Positions 27,644 through 37,059 of a stretch of 64,000 nucleotides of DNA are shown piece by piece. Origin of the DNA: Lachnospiraceae bacterium NC2008 (GTDB lineage: Bacteria; Bacillota; Clostridia; Lachnospirales; Lachnospiraceae). The DNA is taken from positions 62,001-126,000 of the forward strand of contig JHWS01000002.1 of NCBI GenBank assembly GCA_000687675.1, read 5' to 3'. Numbering within the stretch: the stretch's first letter is position 1; each line of letters begins with the position of its first letter. The translations under genes were made by a program, and so were the position numbers. Below the pieces are notes generated by a model, which was not told where the DNA came from, searched no databases, and saw only the letters and a list, made by a program, of their open reading frames with translations.

Positions 27644-28123
27644 ATGAATATTGATATTATCTGCGTTGGCAAGATTAAAGAAAAATACCTTGTTGATGCC
27701 ATAAATGAATATACAAAAAGACTATCTAAGTTTGCCAATGTAAACATATTAGAAGTAAAGGATGAGAAGACTCCAGATAATCCTTCTGAAAATGAGAAGA
27801 ATATTATTCTTAAAACAGAAGGTGACAGGATAGATTCTTTTATTAAAAAAGGTGCTTTTGTATTTGGTCTTTGTATCGAAGGAAAGCAGGTAGAATCTAC
27901 AGAATTCGCTTCAAAGATATCGGATATTATGGTTAATGGATATTCTGATATTCAGTTTATTATTGGTGGAAGCTTTGGACTACATGAGGATATAAAGAAA
28001 AGAGTAAATCATAAACTTAGCTTTTCTAAGATGACATTTCCACATCAGCTAATGAGATTAATCTTATTAGAGCAGGTTTATAGGGCATACAAGATTAATA
28101 ATCACGAACCTTATCATAAGTAA
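27644..28123 (+). CDS. rlmH: 23S rRNA (pseudouridine-1915-N3) methyltransferase RlmH
   Basis: A SPOUT-class enzyme that methylates pseudouridine 1915 in helix 69 of 23S rRNA. The 159-residue sequence has the family start MNIDIICVGKIKEKYL, the knot region FIIGGSFGLHEDIKKR, and the C-terminal FPHQLMRLILLEQVYRAYKINNHEPYHK. Length is exactly typical. It ends at 28123, immediately next to the stop of the convergent rRNA methyltransferase gene, so there is no room for a separate terminator. Confidence 0.97.
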   Translation: MNIDIICVGKIKEKYLVDAINEYTKRLSKFANVNILEVKDEKTPDNPSENEKNIILKTEGDRIDSFIKKGAFVFGLCIEGKQVESTEFASKISDIMVNGYSDIQFIIGGSFGLHEDIKKRVNHKLSFSKMTFPHQLMRLILLEQVYRAYKINNHEPYHK

Positions 28124-29461
28124 TTATTGATTTCTTAGTCCTTTTGGATAGTAGTTTTTAAGACGGCCATTAACAGATTTGAAGCCGCCGATAGCTGCTC
28201 CAAAATAGGTAATAACGCCAAAGCCAGTTGGAGTACCGTCTACGAAGATTTCTTCACCATGAAGATATTTATATAATTCTTCAGTTTCTTCTTCAAAGTT
28301 AACCTGTATCTTAAAGAGATGAGGCAGACAGTGGAAGAACTGGTGGTGAGGTACGAAGCGGTCCTTTTCAATATTTCCAAGGATTATACCAGCTTTGGTT
28401 ATTCCGTGAGGAGGCAGTTTAATATAATCATCTGGAATAGTAATAAGGTTACCAGCTGATTCGTATATATTAAGATTAGTAATATCTACGCTGTCTTTAA
28501 GAGTTTTGCGTATGATATCGAGTATTTTATTTGATGGCTTCTTAAGAGACTTATCCTGTGAAGGATTATATATAGTATCAAAAGAAGCACTATCCTCAGA
28601 TGCAGGCTTTTCAAAGTAGGCATAAAACTGGCCTTCGCCTTGCTGTACGTGTGGATAGCATTTTACAAAGTAAGAGTCCTGTATCTTAAGCTTTGATAAA
28701 CCTAGAGAAGATATGAATTCTACCATGTCTTCATCTTCTTCAGGGGCATAAGTACAGGTTGAATAAATTAGATGACCACCTGGTTTAAGCATAGTAACGG
28801 CTGATGATAATATATCCTTTTGTCTGTCGGCGCAAAGTTTAACATTATCAAGAGACCATTCATCTATGCTTTCAGGGTACTTTCTAAACATACCTTCACC
28901 GCTACAAGGTGCGTCAACAAGTATAATATCGAAATATGATGGGTAGTAAGCTGCAAGCTCATCTGGCATAGCTTTAGTAACAAGATTACTAAGATAGCCC
29001 ATTCTTTCTATGTTAGATATAAGAATTTTGTTTCTTGATGGAACAACTTCATTGCTTAAAACTTTTCCAAACATAGAGAGCTGAGAGGTTTTACCTCCAG
29101 GAGCTGCACATAAATCAAGAATCTTTTCATTACCTGTAACTTCAAATGGTATATCAACTACAGGTAGCATAGCAGAAGGGTCCTGAGAGTAGAATAGTCC
29201 AGCGTGGCTGGCAGGGCATCTGCCGATTTTACCTTCATAGATATAAGAGTTGTAATCCCTAACCTGGCTTATAGAAGTTATATCGTTAAGGGGTGAAGAA
29301 AGAGTATTATCTATAAGTTTAGAAATCTGATTCTTAGATATTCTCTTTGTATTTATATGAAACGCCTTAACATTAGGCATATCAAAAGAGGCAATGAATG
29401 CTTCATATTCATTACCTAATATGTTTTTCATTCTGTTTGTGAAATCTACTGGTAAATTCAT
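28124..29461 (-). CDS. rsmF: RsmF-like rRNA (cytosine-C5) methyltransferase
   Basis: A NOL1/NOP2/Sun-family enzyme that methylates C5 of a cytosine in rRNA. The 445-residue protein has an N-terminal domain, the SAM-binding motif LDLCAAPGGKTSQL, the two catalytic cysteines in DAPCSGEGMFRK and STCTYAPEE, and the C-terminal RNA-binding extension seen in RsmF and YebU (ending YYPKGLRNQ). It is one of only a few minus-strand genes here, with a stop that abuts rlmH and a start 54 bp from the divergent phosphorylase gene. The exact cytosine target cannot be read from sequence. Confidence 0.92.
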   Translation of the reverse strand: MNLPVDFTNRMKNILGNEYEAFIASFDMPNVKAFHINTKRISKNQISKLIDNTLSSPLNDITSISQVRDYNSYIYEGKIGRCPASHAGLFYSQDPSAMLPVVDIPFEVTGNEKILDLCAAPGGKTSQLSMFGKVLSNEVVPSRNKILISNIERMGYLSNLVTKAMPDELAAYYPSYFDIILVDAPCSGEGMFRKYPESIDEWSLDNVKLCADRQKDILSSAVTMLKPGGHLIYSTCTYAPEEDEDMVEFISSLGLSKLKIQDSYFVKCYPHVQQGEGQFYAYFEKPASEDSASFDTIYNPSQDKSLKKPSNKILDIIRKTLKDSVDITNLNIYESAGNLITIPDDYIKLPPHGITKAGIILGNIEKDRFVPHHQFFHCLPHLFKIQVNFEEETEELYKYLHGEEIFVDGTPTGFGVITYFGAAIGGFKSVNGRLKNYYPKGLRNQ

Positions 29462-29515
29462 AACGAAGTGATTTTATCATAGATATATATTTTTTAGAAT
29501 AGGGGGTTATTTATT

Positions 29516-30820
29516 ATGAGAATGTATGATCTTATTGAAAAGAAACGTGGGGGCGGAGCTCTTACCGATGAAGAAATCGACTTCATGATAACAGGTTATA
29601 CAAAAGGGGATATTCCTGATTATCAGATGTCCGCCATGATGATGGCCATTTATTTTCAGGGTATGAATGATAAAGAAACCCTTAAGCTTACAACTGCTAT
29701 GAGAGATAGCGGTGATCAGCTTGATCTTTCTGCTATCGAAGGAAGAAAGGTTGATAAGCATAGTACTGGCGGTGTTGGTGATAAGACTTCCATAGCACTT
29801 ACTCCACTTGTTGCATCAGTTGGTGTTAAGGTTGCCAAGATGTCAGGCAGAGGACTTGGACATACCGGCGGAACTATTGATAAATTAGAGTCATTTGACG
29901 GCTTTAGAGTTGATATATCTAACGAACAGTTTATTAAGCAGGTTAATACTATAGGCGTGTCTATTATGGGACAGACTAAAGACCTGGCTCCTGCTGATAA
30001 GAAGCTTTATGCACTTAGAGATGTTACAGCAACAGTTGAGAACATATCTCTTATAGCTTCATCTATTATGAGTAAGAAGCTTGCAGCCGGTGCGGATGCT
30101 ATAGTTCTTGATGTTAAGACTGGCTCCGGGGCATTTATGAAGAATCTTGATGATGCCAGAGCGCTTGCTAAAGCTATGGTTACTATAGGTAAAGGTGCAG
30201 GAAGAGATATGTTTGCCTTTATCACAGATATGGACGAACCACTGGGATGTGCTGTGGGCAATGCTCTTGAAGTTAAAGAAGCTATCGATACTTTAAAGGG
30301 GAAGGGTCCTGCAGATTTTACAGAACTTGTTCTTAACCTTGCCTGCAGAATGGTTATGCTTTCTGGTATAGAAACAGATGAAGATAAGGCTATGGCCTTA
30401 CTTAAGGAAAATATAGCTAACGGCAAGGCACTTGATAAGCTTGCTGAGTTTGTATCAGCACAGGGCGGCGATTCTAAGGCTGTATACGATACAGACCTGC
30501 TTCCTAAGGCTAATAATGTTTACGAACTTAAGGCAGATAAGGACGGATACATTACTCATATTAACTGCGAGGAAGTTGGTATAGCATCACTTGTTCTTGG
30601 CGGCGGAAGAGAGACCTTAGACAGCGTAATCGATTTGTCGGTTGGTATTGTCCTTAATAAAAAATGCGGTGACAAGGTTTCAGCTGGAGATGTACTTGCT
30701 TATGTTCACTACAATGATGATAAGAAGAAAGAAGATGCTGTAAAGAGACTTAAGGATGCTTATCAAATTGGTGATAGTTATAACAAGACTAAGAAAGTAA
30801 TTATTGATAAGATTTGCTAG
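29516..30820 (+). CDS. pdp: Pyrimidine-nucleoside phosphorylase
   Basis: Splits uridine, thymidine and deoxyuridine with phosphate to the base and sugar-1-phosphate, for nucleoside salvage. The 434-residue protein has [12 protein letters not shown], the signature [31 protein letters not shown], and the C-terminal PYNP domain (AYVHYNDD). The length and the KxS motif fit the Gram-positive Pdp type; deoA-type thymidine phosphorylase is the alternative name. The gene has its own short divergent promoter region shared with rsmF. Confidence 0.93.
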   Translation: MRMYDLIEKKRGGGALTDEEIDFMITGYTKGDIPDYQMSAMMMAIYFQGMNDKETLKLTTAMRDSGDQLDLSAIEGRKVDKHSTGGVGDKTSIALTPLVASVGVKVAKMSGRGLGHTGGTIDKLESFDGFRVDISNEQFIKQVNTIGVSIMGQTKDLAPADKKLYALRDVTATVENISLIASSIMSKKLAAGADAIVLDVKTGSGAFMKNLDDARALAKAMVTIGKGAGRDMFAFITDMDEPLGCAVGNALEVKEAIDTLKGKGPADFTELVLNLACRMVMLSGIETDEDKAMALLKENIANGKALDKLAEFVSAQGGDSKAVYDTDLLPKANNVYELKADKDGYITHINCEEVGIASLVLGGGRETLDSVIDLSVGIVLNKKCGDKVSAGDVLAYVHYNDDKKKEDAVKRLKDAYQIGDSYNKTKKVIIDKIC

Positions 30821-30878
30821 AGGATTATATATGCTTTTCAAGGTTCAAAAATTTCACCTTAAAGGTTAAAGGGTATAA

Positions 30879-31841
30879 ATGGAAGAAGAATATTTTGAAA
30901 CTGTAGAACTTGATATTGAAGCTCAGAAGATTATCTTTGGACAATATGATTCTTATATTAAAGATATAGAGAATAATCTTGGAGTTAGTATAGTAAACCG
31001 CGGGGATACTACTAAGATATATGGTGATATGCCTAAGGTTGGTCGTGCTAAAAGACTACTTCTTGATCTTTCTATGGTTAGTAAAAATGATAAAAACATA
31101 GACAGACAAAAAGTAGATTATGGCATCTATATGGCAAAGCAGAATGAGTCAGGGGTTCTTCAAAGCCTTGATGAAAGCGTTATTTGCCATACTATATCAG
31201 GTAAAGAAGTTAAGCCTAAAACAAAAGGACAGGAAAAGTACGTTAATCTTATTAGAGATAAGATGATTGTATTTGGTACAGGCCCTGCTGGTACTGGTAA
31301 AACCTTCCTTGCCATGGCTATGGCCATAACTGCATTTAAGAATAATGAGGTAGGTAGAATCATTCTTACAAGACCTGCTATAGAGGCAGGAGAGAAGCTT
31401 GGATTCTTACCTGGGGACCTTCAAAGCAAGGTTGATCCATATCTTAGACCTCTTTATGATGCCTTATATCAAATAATGGGTGCAGACGCATTTATCAAGA
31501 ATATGGAGAAGGGGCTTATAGAAGTAGCACCTCTTGCCTATATGAGAGGTCGTACTTTAGATAATTCATTTATTATCCTTGATGAAGCCCAGAATACAAC
31601 ACCTTCTCAGATGAAGATGTTCTTAACACGTATTGGTTTTGGCTCAAAATGCGTTATTACAGGTGACCGTTCTCAGAAGGACCTTGGTGCTAATGTTAAA
31701 TCTGGTCTTGATGAAGCACTTAAGGTACTTGGAAAGATTGATGATATAGGTATGATTACTCTTTCAAGTAAAGATGTTGTAAGACATCCACTTGTTATGA
31801 AGATTGTAGAAGCATACGAAAGATATGAAAAGAAAAAATAA
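30879..31841 (+). CDS. phoH: PhoH-family ATPase
   Basis: A 320-residue PhoH-like protein, usually linked to ribosome and RNA metabolism and nearly always encoded beside ybeY, as here with one gene between. Walker A is GPAGTGKTFLA and Walker B is SFIILDEAQN, with TRPAIEAGEKLGFLPGD and ITGDRSQKDLG downstream. The N-terminal part contains a KH-like segment (about residues 10-60). AAAGGG lies upstream of the ATG. Its 3' end overlaps the next gene by 17 bp. Confidence 0.94.
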   Translation: MEEEYFETVELDIEAQKIIFGQYDSYIKDIENNLGVSIVNRGDTTKIYGDMPKVGRAKRLLLDLSMVSKNDKNIDRQKVDYGIYMAKQNESGVLQSLDESVICHTISGKEVKPKTKGQEKYVNLIRDKMIVFGTGPAGTGKTFLAMAMAITAFKNNEVGRIILTRPAIEAGEKLGFLPGDLQSKVDPYLRPLYDALYQIMGADAFIKNMEKGLIEVAPLAYMRGRTLDNSFIILDEAQNTTPSQMKMFLTRIGFGSKCVITGDRSQKDLGANVKSGLDEALKVLGKIDDIGMITLSSKDVVRHPLVMKIVEAYERYEKKK

Positions 31842-33012
31842 AGGTTTATTATTCCTGATACTTCCTACATGGATAGTTTTAGCGGTAGTATTTGGATATT
31901 ATTATAAAAGTTCATATGGTGAACTAATTAGAGACACAATTATGCTAATATTATCATTTATCGTTATGCATTATTGTTTATCTAAAGATATTGAGGAAGA
32001 TAAGCTATTCTCTAAAGAATACTTCTCATATGGAAAGTTTTACGCTGTTAATTTAGTATTAATGGCTCTTTCTATGTTCTTTCCACTACTTCCAATATCT
32101 GGCTGGATATTCCCGTCTATGTTTGCCTTGGTAACACTTAATTCCAGCTTCTTATCAGGACTTATGTGTTCTATATCATATATTATGATGGCTACAATAT
32201 TTTCAGGAGCCAGATATGGTGTGTTTATTCTTTATCTAGAAGCAGGTATTATAGCAGTATTTCTTGTTAAGAAGATGTTTTTATCTGATAAGAAGTATAT
32301 CTATGTGATTATTAATACTCTGTTTGATTTAATTACACTTGGAGCTATAGTTGTTTTCTATCAGAACTTTAAGCTTGATGCAGAGTTTTTTATAGTTCCA
32401 TTTATAAATATACTTCTTTCTAATATACTGCTTCTTATGATTGCTGGTTTTGCTCAAACATATATATTTGACAGTGAAACAAGAAAGTATATTAAGATTA
32501 ATGACCAGACAGCCCTTCTTTTAACCAAGCTTAAGGACAGCAATAAGGAAGAGTACCTTAAACGTATCCATCTTTCTTACTTCTCATCCTTTATTGGAAA
32601 GGTTATAGGGGCTAATCCTTATCTTTGCAAAGGTGGAGGTTATTATTATAATATAGATGGTATAATTAAAGACACTGATGTATATAAGTCCAGAGAGGAT
32701 TTGTTAGCCGACAAGGCATACCCAGAGGATTTAATTAACCTGGTGGATGATGTTAAGGACTATATAGATAACAGGTCTGATAAGACACTCTCTAAAGAGT
32801 TCTTAAGTCTTTATCTTGCCAATGAAATAGTTGATTCTATATACGATCACAAGATTAAATACGACAATTTCGATAATGAGATAAGTTCATATTTTGATAA
32901 TTTATATTCTGATGGATGCCTTAAGAAGGCTCTTATTACTTTTGAAGATTTCGAAAATATAAAGTCAGGTATACTTAGTCAGAAGAAGTATATCAAGATG
33001 ATGAACATATAA
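31825..33012 (+). CDS. Degenerate PgpH-like membrane protein with inactive HD domain
   Basis: The position between phoH and ybeY is where many Firmicutes carry PgpH (YqfF), the 7TM-HD phosphodiesterase of cyclic di-AMP. This 395-residue protein has about six or seven membrane segments (residues 8-215) and a cytoplasmic C-terminal region that aligns with the PgpH HD domain: HLSYFSSFIGKVIGANP, then GGYYYNIDGI where active enzymes have AYYHDIGK, and a final DGxLxxxxIT-DxxxI segment. The metal-binding His-Asp pair is replaced by Y275-N276, and the later conserved histidines are absent. The large extracellular N-terminal domain of PgpH is missing as well. Probably a pseudoenzyme; the homology is inferred from motif and location. 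Confidence 0.72.
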   Translation: MKRKNKGLLFLILPTWIVLAVVFGYYYKSSYGELIRDTIMLILSFIVMHYCLSKDIEEDKLFSKEYFSYGKFYAVNLVLMALSMFFPLLPISGWIFPSMFALVTLNSSFLSGLMCSISYIMMATIFSGARYGVFILYLEAGIIAVFLVKKMFLSDKKYIYVIINTLFDLITLGAIVVFYQNFKLDAEFFIVPFINILLSNILLLMIAGFAQTYIFDSETRKYIKINDQTALLLTKLKDSNKEEYLKRIHLSYFSSFIGKVIGANPYLCKGGGYYYNIDGIIKDTDVYKSREDLLADKAYPEDLINLVDDVKDYIDNRSDKTLSKEFLSLYLANEIVDSIYDHKIKYDNFDNEISSYFDNLYSDGCLKKALITFEDFENIKSGILSQKKYIKMMNI

Positions 33013-33020
33013 GGAAAAGT

Positions 33021-33536
33021 ATGGAAGACTTACTTGTTTATTATGAAAATGAACATGAATACAGCTTTGATTTTGACCCTGTAGCAATTGCTAAAGACGT
33101 TATAAATGAAGCTCTTAGCATACATAATGTTAATATTGATTCCTCTGTTAACCTTTATATTGTTAACGAGGAAGAGATTAAGGATATTAATAGAGATACC
33201 AGAGAGATTGATAAGGTAACAGACGTGCTGTCATTTCCATGTTTGGACTTTGAAGAAGAAGGTGTAATTTCATGTCTTGATGATGGAAATCAGGCTGATT
33301 ACTTTGATATGGAAACTGGAAAACTTATGCTTGGTGATATTGTTATCTGCTATGAGAGAATTCTTTCTCAGGCTGAGGAATATGGCCATAGTATTAAAAG
33401 AGAATTTGCATTCCTTGTTACACATTCTATCTTACATCTTCTTGGTTATGATCATATGGAAGATGATGAGAGAGAAAGAATGGAAGAGAAGCAAAGAGTG
33501 ATTCTTGATAAGTTAGGAATAAGAAGGGACATATAG
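33021..33536 (+). CDS. ybeY: Endoribonuclease YbeY
   Basis: A zinc-dependent RNase involved in 16S rRNA 3' processing and ribosome quality control. The 171-residue sequence carries the diagnostic metal motif H-S-x-L-H-L-x-G-Y-D-H (THSILHLLGYDHMEDDE), and upstream VNEEEIKDINRDTREIDKVTDVLSFP. It sits 8 bp after the PgpH-like gene and belongs to the phoH operon. A short acidic insertion (about residues 75-95) separates the two conserved parts. Confidence 0.96.
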   Translation: MEDLLVYYENEHEYSFDFDPVAIAKDVINEALSIHNVNIDSSVNLYIVNEEEIKDINRDTREIDKVTDVLSFPCLDFEEEGVISCLDDGNQADYFDMETGKLMLGDIVICYERILSQAEEYGHSIKREFAFLVTHSILHLLGYDHMEDDERERMEEKQRVILDKLGIRRDI

Positions 33537-33540
33537 TATT

Positions 33541-35148
33541 TTGAAAAAGAGTAAATCAAACCAGAAAAGCATGATAGTTTTAATTATCCTGCTTGTAGTT
33601 TTTACAAGATTATATATTACTAGAGATTTTGGACTTGCTGGTTCATCTTATATATTCTCTGCTCTTGATTTTATAATGATATTTATTGTATATCTGCCAT
33701 TTGCATTAAAATCAATTGTATCTAAGCTTATTAATGCAAAGATTAGAACCATGCAGGGTAGCAATGCCAGAAGAGTTATATACGGAGCATTCTTAATTGC
33801 TATTTTCTACAGCATAGTTGTTTCTGTTATTCTTCTTGTATTTGGTAGCAATATTTGCAAGCTGCTTCTTCTTGGTAAGCAGTCTGAAACTGTAATTTTA
33901 TACCTTATTCCATCGATTTTCTTTGTGGCATTTGGCTCAGTAATTAAGGGATATTTTGCTGGAATCAAGGCTCATAGCGTAGACATGCTTGCTGAATTTG
34001 TAGAGAAGGTTAGCGTAATTGTTTCTACAGTCCTTCTTTGCAATATATTCAATGCTAAAGGACAGAAGGTTGCCAATGTTTTATATAACAAAGAGTACGA
34101 ATATGCTTACTCAGCACTTGGTGCTGCTCTTGGTATAACTATTGGCTTATTTATATCTTTATTATTCTCATACTTCTTATTTAGACTTAATCAGGACAAA
34201 CTTTATGAGAATGGTTCTGATAAGAAAACAGATGACATCTATGATGTATTTAGCTGGATTTCTTCTGATGTAATTAAGAATTCGGGTTTCTTAACTGTAT
34301 TCTTTATCTTTGTAACTATAAGCCAGACATATTTCTTTAAAACAACAGCTAAGGAGCCACTTTTTGTAACTAGAACATATATCTACGGTAGCTTCTGCGG
34401 CCCATTATTTGATGTGCTTATATTTGCAGTTCTTTACTTCTATTTAGATTCTAAGATTCATAGTAAGTCTATTAAGATAGCTATGAAGAATACCAATGTT
34501 TCAGAACTTAGAATTAAAGGCAATGATTTAGTATCTGCTTGCTTAGTATTTACTATTCCTTTAACTATATTTGCTGAGATAAGTGCAGGTCAGATAGCTT
34601 CTATACTTTGCAAGGGTGAAAACCAGCTTGTAACTAATGTACTTAGAGCAGGTTCTCCACTTATAATTTTCATCTCACTTGCTATAGTTACATCTAATAT
34701 AATTAATGGTTTATCAAAGCAGACTAGACTTCTTATTAATTCGCTTACTGCTTTAGCATTTGGCTTCTTATCATTAATTTTATTTACTTCAACAATTAAG
34801 ATTGGCATATATGGAATCATAATTAGCTTTTATATATACAGTACTGTTTTGATTGTAATGAACATTCTTCTTATTATGAATGTTCTTAAATATAAGCTTT
34901 CAATTAATGAGAGAGTACTTCCTGCTTTAATTATCAGTGTAATTACAGGCTTTGTAGTATTCCTTCTTATCTTGTTATTTGGACTCTTTATGAATGATGT
35001 AGCTATATTTGCTGCAACATTTATCTTATTTATTCTTTCAACATTTATTGCTATGGTTAAAGTTGGAATCGTTAATTCCTATACTTTGTCCAATGCTTTA
35101 ATAGGAAAGATATTTAGTAATATTGGACGCGCGATACATATTCTTTAA
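33541..35148 (+). CDS. MATE/MOP-superfamily lipid flippase (SpoVB/MurJ-like)
   Basis: A 535-residue polytopic protein with about 12-14 membrane helices over its whole length. It resembles the polysaccharide-export and SpoVB/MurJ group that flips lipid-linked sugars across the membrane; I base this on layout, internal two-fold repeat and motifs such as GxxKGYFAG and the late NxxxGL region, not on a unique signature. The start is a TTG at 33541, 4 bp after the ybeY stop, with no strong Shine-Dalgarno, so translation is probably coupled. The cargo (peptidoglycan lipid II, teichoic acid or capsule) cannot be told. Confidence 0.72.
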   Translation: MKKSKSNQKSMIVLIILLVVFTRLYITRDFGLAGSSYIFSALDFIMIFIVYLPFALKSIVSKLINAKIRTMQGSNARRVIYGAFLIAIFYSIVVSVILLVFGSNICKLLLLGKQSETVILYLIPSIFFVAFGSVIKGYFAGIKAHSVDMLAEFVEKVSVIVSTVLLCNIFNAKGQKVANVLYNKEYEYAYSALGAALGITIGLFISLLFSYFLFRLNQDKLYENGSDKKTDDIYDVFSWISSDVIKNSGFLTVFFIFVTISQTYFFKTTAKEPLFVTRTYIYGSFCGPLFDVLIFAVLYFYLDSKIHSKSIKIAMKNTNVSELRIKGNDLVSACLVFTIPLTIFAEISAGQIASILCKGENQLVTNVLRAGSPLIIFISLAIVTSNIINGLSKQTRLLINSLTALAFGFLSLILFTSTIKIGIYGIIISFYIYSTVLIVMNILLIMNVLKYKLSINERVLPALIISVITGFVVFLLILLFGLFMNDVAIFAATFILFILSTFIAMVKVGIVNSYTLSNALIGKIFSNIGRAIHIL

Positions 35149-35151
35149 TAA

Positions 35152-36771
35152 ATGAAAAAGGTTTTAGTTAATGAGATTAAACTTCCGGTTAATGTAAGCG
35201 AAAGCAGAAATACTTTAACTGGTAAGGTTGCTAATAATTTAAAAATTAGTAAAGATGAGATAAAAGATTTATTCATCAAAAAGAAATCTATAGATGCAAG
35301 GCATAAGCCTGAAATATTCTATGTATATAGTCTTGTTGTAAGTCTTGGCGATAATATAGCTGACAAGGTTCTTAGAAATAAGAATACAAGCCTGTATAAA
35401 GAAGTTCTATATAACTTTCCATGTGATAATAAGAAGAATCTAGAAGAGAGACCTGTGATTATTGGCTTTGGACCAGCAGGTTTATTTTGTGGTTACCTTC
35501 TTGCTCTTCACGGCTTTAAGCCAGTTATTATTGAGCGTGGTTCTAAGGTGGAATCCAGAACTCAGGCTGTTAAAGAGTTTTGGGAAGGCGGTAAGCTTAA
35601 CCTTAATACCAATGTACAGTTTGGCGAAGGTGGTGCTGGTACATTCTCTGATGGAAAGCTTAATACAGGAGTTAAGGACAAGTATGGCCGTATAGGCTAT
35701 ATGCTTGATACATTTGTAAAGTACGGTGCTGATAAGGCTATTACTTATATTAATAAACCTCATATTGGTACAGACGTTTTAACCGGGATTATCTCTTCTA
35801 TGCGCAGGGATATGGAAGAAATGGGGGCAATTTTTTACTTTGATACCCTTATGGAAGATTTATCTTATGAGAAAGGACAGATTAGTTCAATAAGTATACT
35901 ACTTCCAGATGGTTCACATGAGGAAATAAAAACCAATAATGTGGTTTTAGCTATAGGACATTCTGCAAGAGATACATTTAAACTTCTTCATAAAAAGGGT
36001 ATAGAAATGCAGAATAAGCCATTTGCAGTAGGCTACAGGGTTCAGCATAAGCAGAAGCTTATTAACGATGATCAGTATGGTTTTGGTAATGCTGAAAAGT
36101 ATAACCTGCCTGCCAGTGATTATAAGTTAACTTATACATCTAAAGATGGTCACGGAGTTTATTCATTCTGTATGTGTCCAGGTGGCTATGTGGTCAATGC
36201 TTCTAGCTTTAATAAGAAGCTTACTATTAACGGTATGTCATACTTAGGAAGAGATTCTGACAATGCTAATTCTGCTATAGTTATTACAGTTAACGAAGAT
36301 GATTACGGTCACCAGTTATTTGATGGTATGAAACTTCAGGAAGAGTTAGAAACTAAGTCTTATAATCTGGCTGATGGTAAGCTTGTATTTCAGCGTTATG
36401 AAGACTACAAAGTGGGAGCAGATTCTGTAGATTATGGAGAGGTTAAACCTGTATGCAAGGGCCAAAGCGTAGCTGGCTCCGTTAGAGGAGTTTTTTCGGA
36501 GGCATTTGAAAATAATTTTATAGAAGCTATGGAGTATTATGGGGGCAGAATAAAGGGCTTTAATGATGGAGATTCCTTAATCTGCGCTGTAGAATCAAGA
36601 ACATCTTCTCCTGTAAAAATTATTAGAGATGATGGTTTCGAGGCTAATATAAAGGGTATATATCCATGCGGAGAAGGTGCTGGTTATGCCGGAGGTATAA
36701 CCTCAGCTGCAGTAGATGGTATGAAAGTTGCCGAGCAAATTGCAAAAAATATTAATCTAAATTATACTTAA
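35152..36771 (+). CDS. FAD-dependent oxidoreductase of the COG2509 type
   Basis: A 539-residue flavoprotein. After a 90-residue N-terminal domain (KKVLVNEIKLPV) comes the dinucleotide-binding loop VIIGFGPAGLFCGYLLA at about residue 103, then VQFGEGGAGTFSDGKLNTG, GRIGYMLDTFVKYG, and a C-terminal ADP-binding region GIYPCGEGAGYAGGITSAAVDG. This layout is the widespread 'NAD(FAD)-utilizing dehydrogenase' family, whose substrate is unknown. It begins 3 bp after the flippase gene and seems to close that operon. Confidence 0.85.
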   Translation: MKKVLVNEIKLPVNVSESRNTLTGKVANNLKISKDEIKDLFIKKKSIDARHKPEIFYVYSLVVSLGDNIADKVLRNKNTSLYKEVLYNFPCDNKKNLEERPVIIGFGPAGLFCGYLLALHGFKPVIIERGSKVESRTQAVKEFWEGGKLNLNTNVQFGEGGAGTFSDGKLNTGVKDKYGRIGYMLDTFVKYGADKAITYINKPHIGTDVLTGIISSMRRDMEEMGAIFYFDTLMEDLSYEKGQISSISILLPDGSHEEIKTNNVVLAIGHSARDTFKLLHKKGIEMQNKPFAVGYRVQHKQKLINDDQYGFGNAEKYNLPASDYKLTYTSKDGHGVYSFCMCPGGYVVNASSFNKKLTINGMSYLGRDSDNANSAIVITVNEDDYGHQLFDGMKLQEELETKSYNLADGKLVFQRYEDYKVGADSVDYGEVKPVCKGQSVAGSVRGVFSEAFENNFIEAMEYYGGRIKGFNDGDSLICAVESRTSSPVKIIRDDGFEANIKGIYPCGEGAGYAGGITSAAVDGMKVAEQIAKNINLNYT

Positions 36772-36831
36772 GTATGCTGAAAAGGTTATATTTCCTTGAT
36801 TTTTGATATTAATTAGAAAAGAGATATAGAT

Positions 36832-37059
36832 ATGACTTCAATGGAAGAAAGAATCAAAAGAATTAATGAGCTTTATCATAAGTCTCAAAATGGTGGCTTA
36901 ACTGATGCTGAGAAAGAGGAACAGGCAAAGCTTAGAAGAGAATATGTTGATATTATTAAGGGCAACCTTAAGAGCCAGCTTGATAATATTGATGTTTTAG
37001 AAAAAGACGGAAGTGTCACAAATCTTGGAGACAAATATGGAAGACGAAAAGAAGTATAG
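36832..37059 (+). CDS. DUF896 / UPF0291 family small protein
   Basis: A 75-residue protein matching the YnzC/UPF0291 family: ERIKRINELYHKSQNGGLTDAEKEEQAKLRREY, then NLKSQLDNI. Members form short helical hairpins of unknown function; B. subtilis ynzC lies near lexA-regulated yneA. A second ATG nine bases later is an equal start candidate. The 3' end overlaps the cyclo-ligase gene by 23 bp in another frame. Confidence 0.9.
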   Translation: MTSMEERIKRINELYHKSQNGGLTDAEKEEQAKLRREYVDIIKGNLKSQLDNIDVLEKDGSVTNLGDKYGRRKEV

